Origin: Sphingomonas sp. HF-S4
Lineage (GTDB): Bacteria; Pseudomonadota; Alphaproteobacteria; Sphingomonadales; Sphingomonadaceae
DNA length: 64,000 nt
Assembly: GCF_032911445.1 (NCBI RefSeq)
Contig: NZ_JAWJEJ010000001.1
Coordinates: 1,922,001-1,986,000, forward strand
Reading direction: 5' to 3'
The first letter of the stretch is position 1; every line of letters starts with the position of its first letter. Below are positions 63,647 to 64,000 of this stretch, one piece after another. The position numbers and the translations under genes were made by a program. A model generated the notes under the pieces. That model searched no databases. It had not been told where the DNA came from and was given only the letters and a program-made list of their open reading frames with translations.

Positions 63647-64000
63647 TCGAATTCGCCTGCGCCGGCGAGACGCTGCTCGGCACGCTCGACGAGGGGCCGG
63701 GCACCACCGGCCTGCTGATCGTCTCGGGGGGCAACGAGATTCGCATCGGCGCGCATCGCGGCATGGTGCTGCTCGCCCAGCGCATCGCCGAGGCCGGCCA
63801 TCCGGTGTTCCGCTACGATCGCCGCGGAATTGGCGATTCGACCGGGGAGAATCACGGCTTCGAAAGCACCTCGGAAGACATTGCCGCCGCCACCGCCGCC
63901 TTCCGCGTCGAAACCGGCGTCACTCGGATCGTCGGCTATGGCAATTGCGACGCCGCCACTGCGCTCGCTTTCTTCCACGGTCGCGCGAGGATCGACGCGC
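63634..64000 (+). CDS. Exosortase A system-associated hydrolase 1 (partial, cut by window end)
   Basis: The frame opens at 63634 with MRKLIEFACAGETLLGTLDE and runs open to the window end, giving 122 codons. It contains LIVSGGNEIRIGAHRGMVLL, FRYDRRGIGDSTGEN and the elbow VGYGNCDAATAL, where the usual nucleophile Ser of the GxSxG motif is Cys within GNCDA. The RYDRRG-x-GDS motif matches the exosortase-associated hydrolase 1 family. It overlaps the preceding hydrolase gene by 13 bp. Confidence 0.85.
   Translation, partial: MRKLIEFACAGETLLGTLDEGPGTTGLLIVSGGNEIRIGAHRGMVLLAQRIAEAGHPVFRYDRRGIGDSTGENHGFESTSEDIAAATAAFRVETGVTRIVGYGNCDAATALAFFHGRARIDA

Noticed and set aside
1-64000. CRISPR arrays, tRNA genes, prophage or insertion sequences
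   Set aside because: No regularly spaced repeats, cloverleaf-like genes, transposase or integrase motifs were found on either strand by reading; tRNA absence should be confirmed with a covariance scan.

Overview
The window reads as a chromosomal segment of a high-GC alphaproteobacterium, most likely Sphingomonas or a close sphingomonad. The evidence is a ChpT phosphotransferase, an RpoH-type sigma factor next to rluD, a Caulobacter/Sphingomonas-style TonB-dependent receptor, a complete exosortase A (XrtA) locus, an alphaproteobacterial RNase P RNA, many TTG/GTG starts and GANTC (CcrM-type) sites. No insertion sequence, prophage, CRISPR array or tRNA gene was recognised.

Layout. 1-5350: ffh (5' part), a c-di-GMP GGDEF/EAL protein, DUF924, and the coupled run mtaB-ftsY-yciB. 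5353-5525: a 140-bp palindromic repeat plus terminator, then sodB. 6257-10674: a phage-shock locus with pspF divergent from a sigma-54-driven operon. That operon encodes a 35-residue leader peptide, PspA, PspB and PspC, followed by five further PspB-like proteins and one very short membrane peptide. 10700-12793: sufE, a thioredoxin-like ferredoxin, a J-domain protein, rnpB and an unknown gene. 12874-18763: an AmpD-like amidase and the chemotaxis operon cheA-cheW-cheY-cheB-cheR. 18834-27272: two serine beta-lactamase-fold hydrolases, chpT, a small membrane protein, a TonB receptor, an exported OB-fold-like protein and a JAMM peptidase.

27286-38653 holds housekeeping genes: rluD, rpoH, mtgA, NUDIX, then leftward ybaB-dnaX, a ParDE-like toxin-antitoxin pair and the 4.5S SRP RNA. 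These are followed by a secreted Arg/Tyr-rich peptide, a ferredoxin with two tandem cysteine desulfurases, an alpha/beta hydrolase, two tiny membrane proteins and a threonine dehydratase-like enzyme. 38740-41282 is a polyamine locus: an ornithine/lysine decarboxylase preceded by a leader RNA whose ribosome-binding site can be locked in an 11-bp helix, then a deoxyhypusine-synthase-like enzyme and a strong terminator. 41340-43165 is an unusual two-gene unit, a 46-residue ORF coupled by TGATG to an eCIS-core (DUF4157)/NodB-deacetylase fusion. 43200-47350 carries an SDR/HxlR divergon, an exported esterase, a MAPEG protein and the TIGR02588/TIGR02587 membrane pair.

47389-64000 is the exosortase A/exopolysaccharide region. 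A ten-gene leftward operon runs from polysaccharide export lipoprotein through chain-length protein, tyrosine autokinase, outer-membrane protein, ATPase, deacetylase, FemAB-like protein, glycosyltransferase and XrtA-EpsI to an AsnB-like amidotransferase. A second leftward pair (acyl-CoA ligase, PLP decarboxylase) diverges from a rightward acyl carrier protein and two hydrolases, the last cut by the window end. Together they would assemble and export a polysaccharide and process PEP-CTERM proteins; no PEP-CTERM substrate is encoded here.

All family assignments come from reading translated sequence and motifs by eye; no database search was run.
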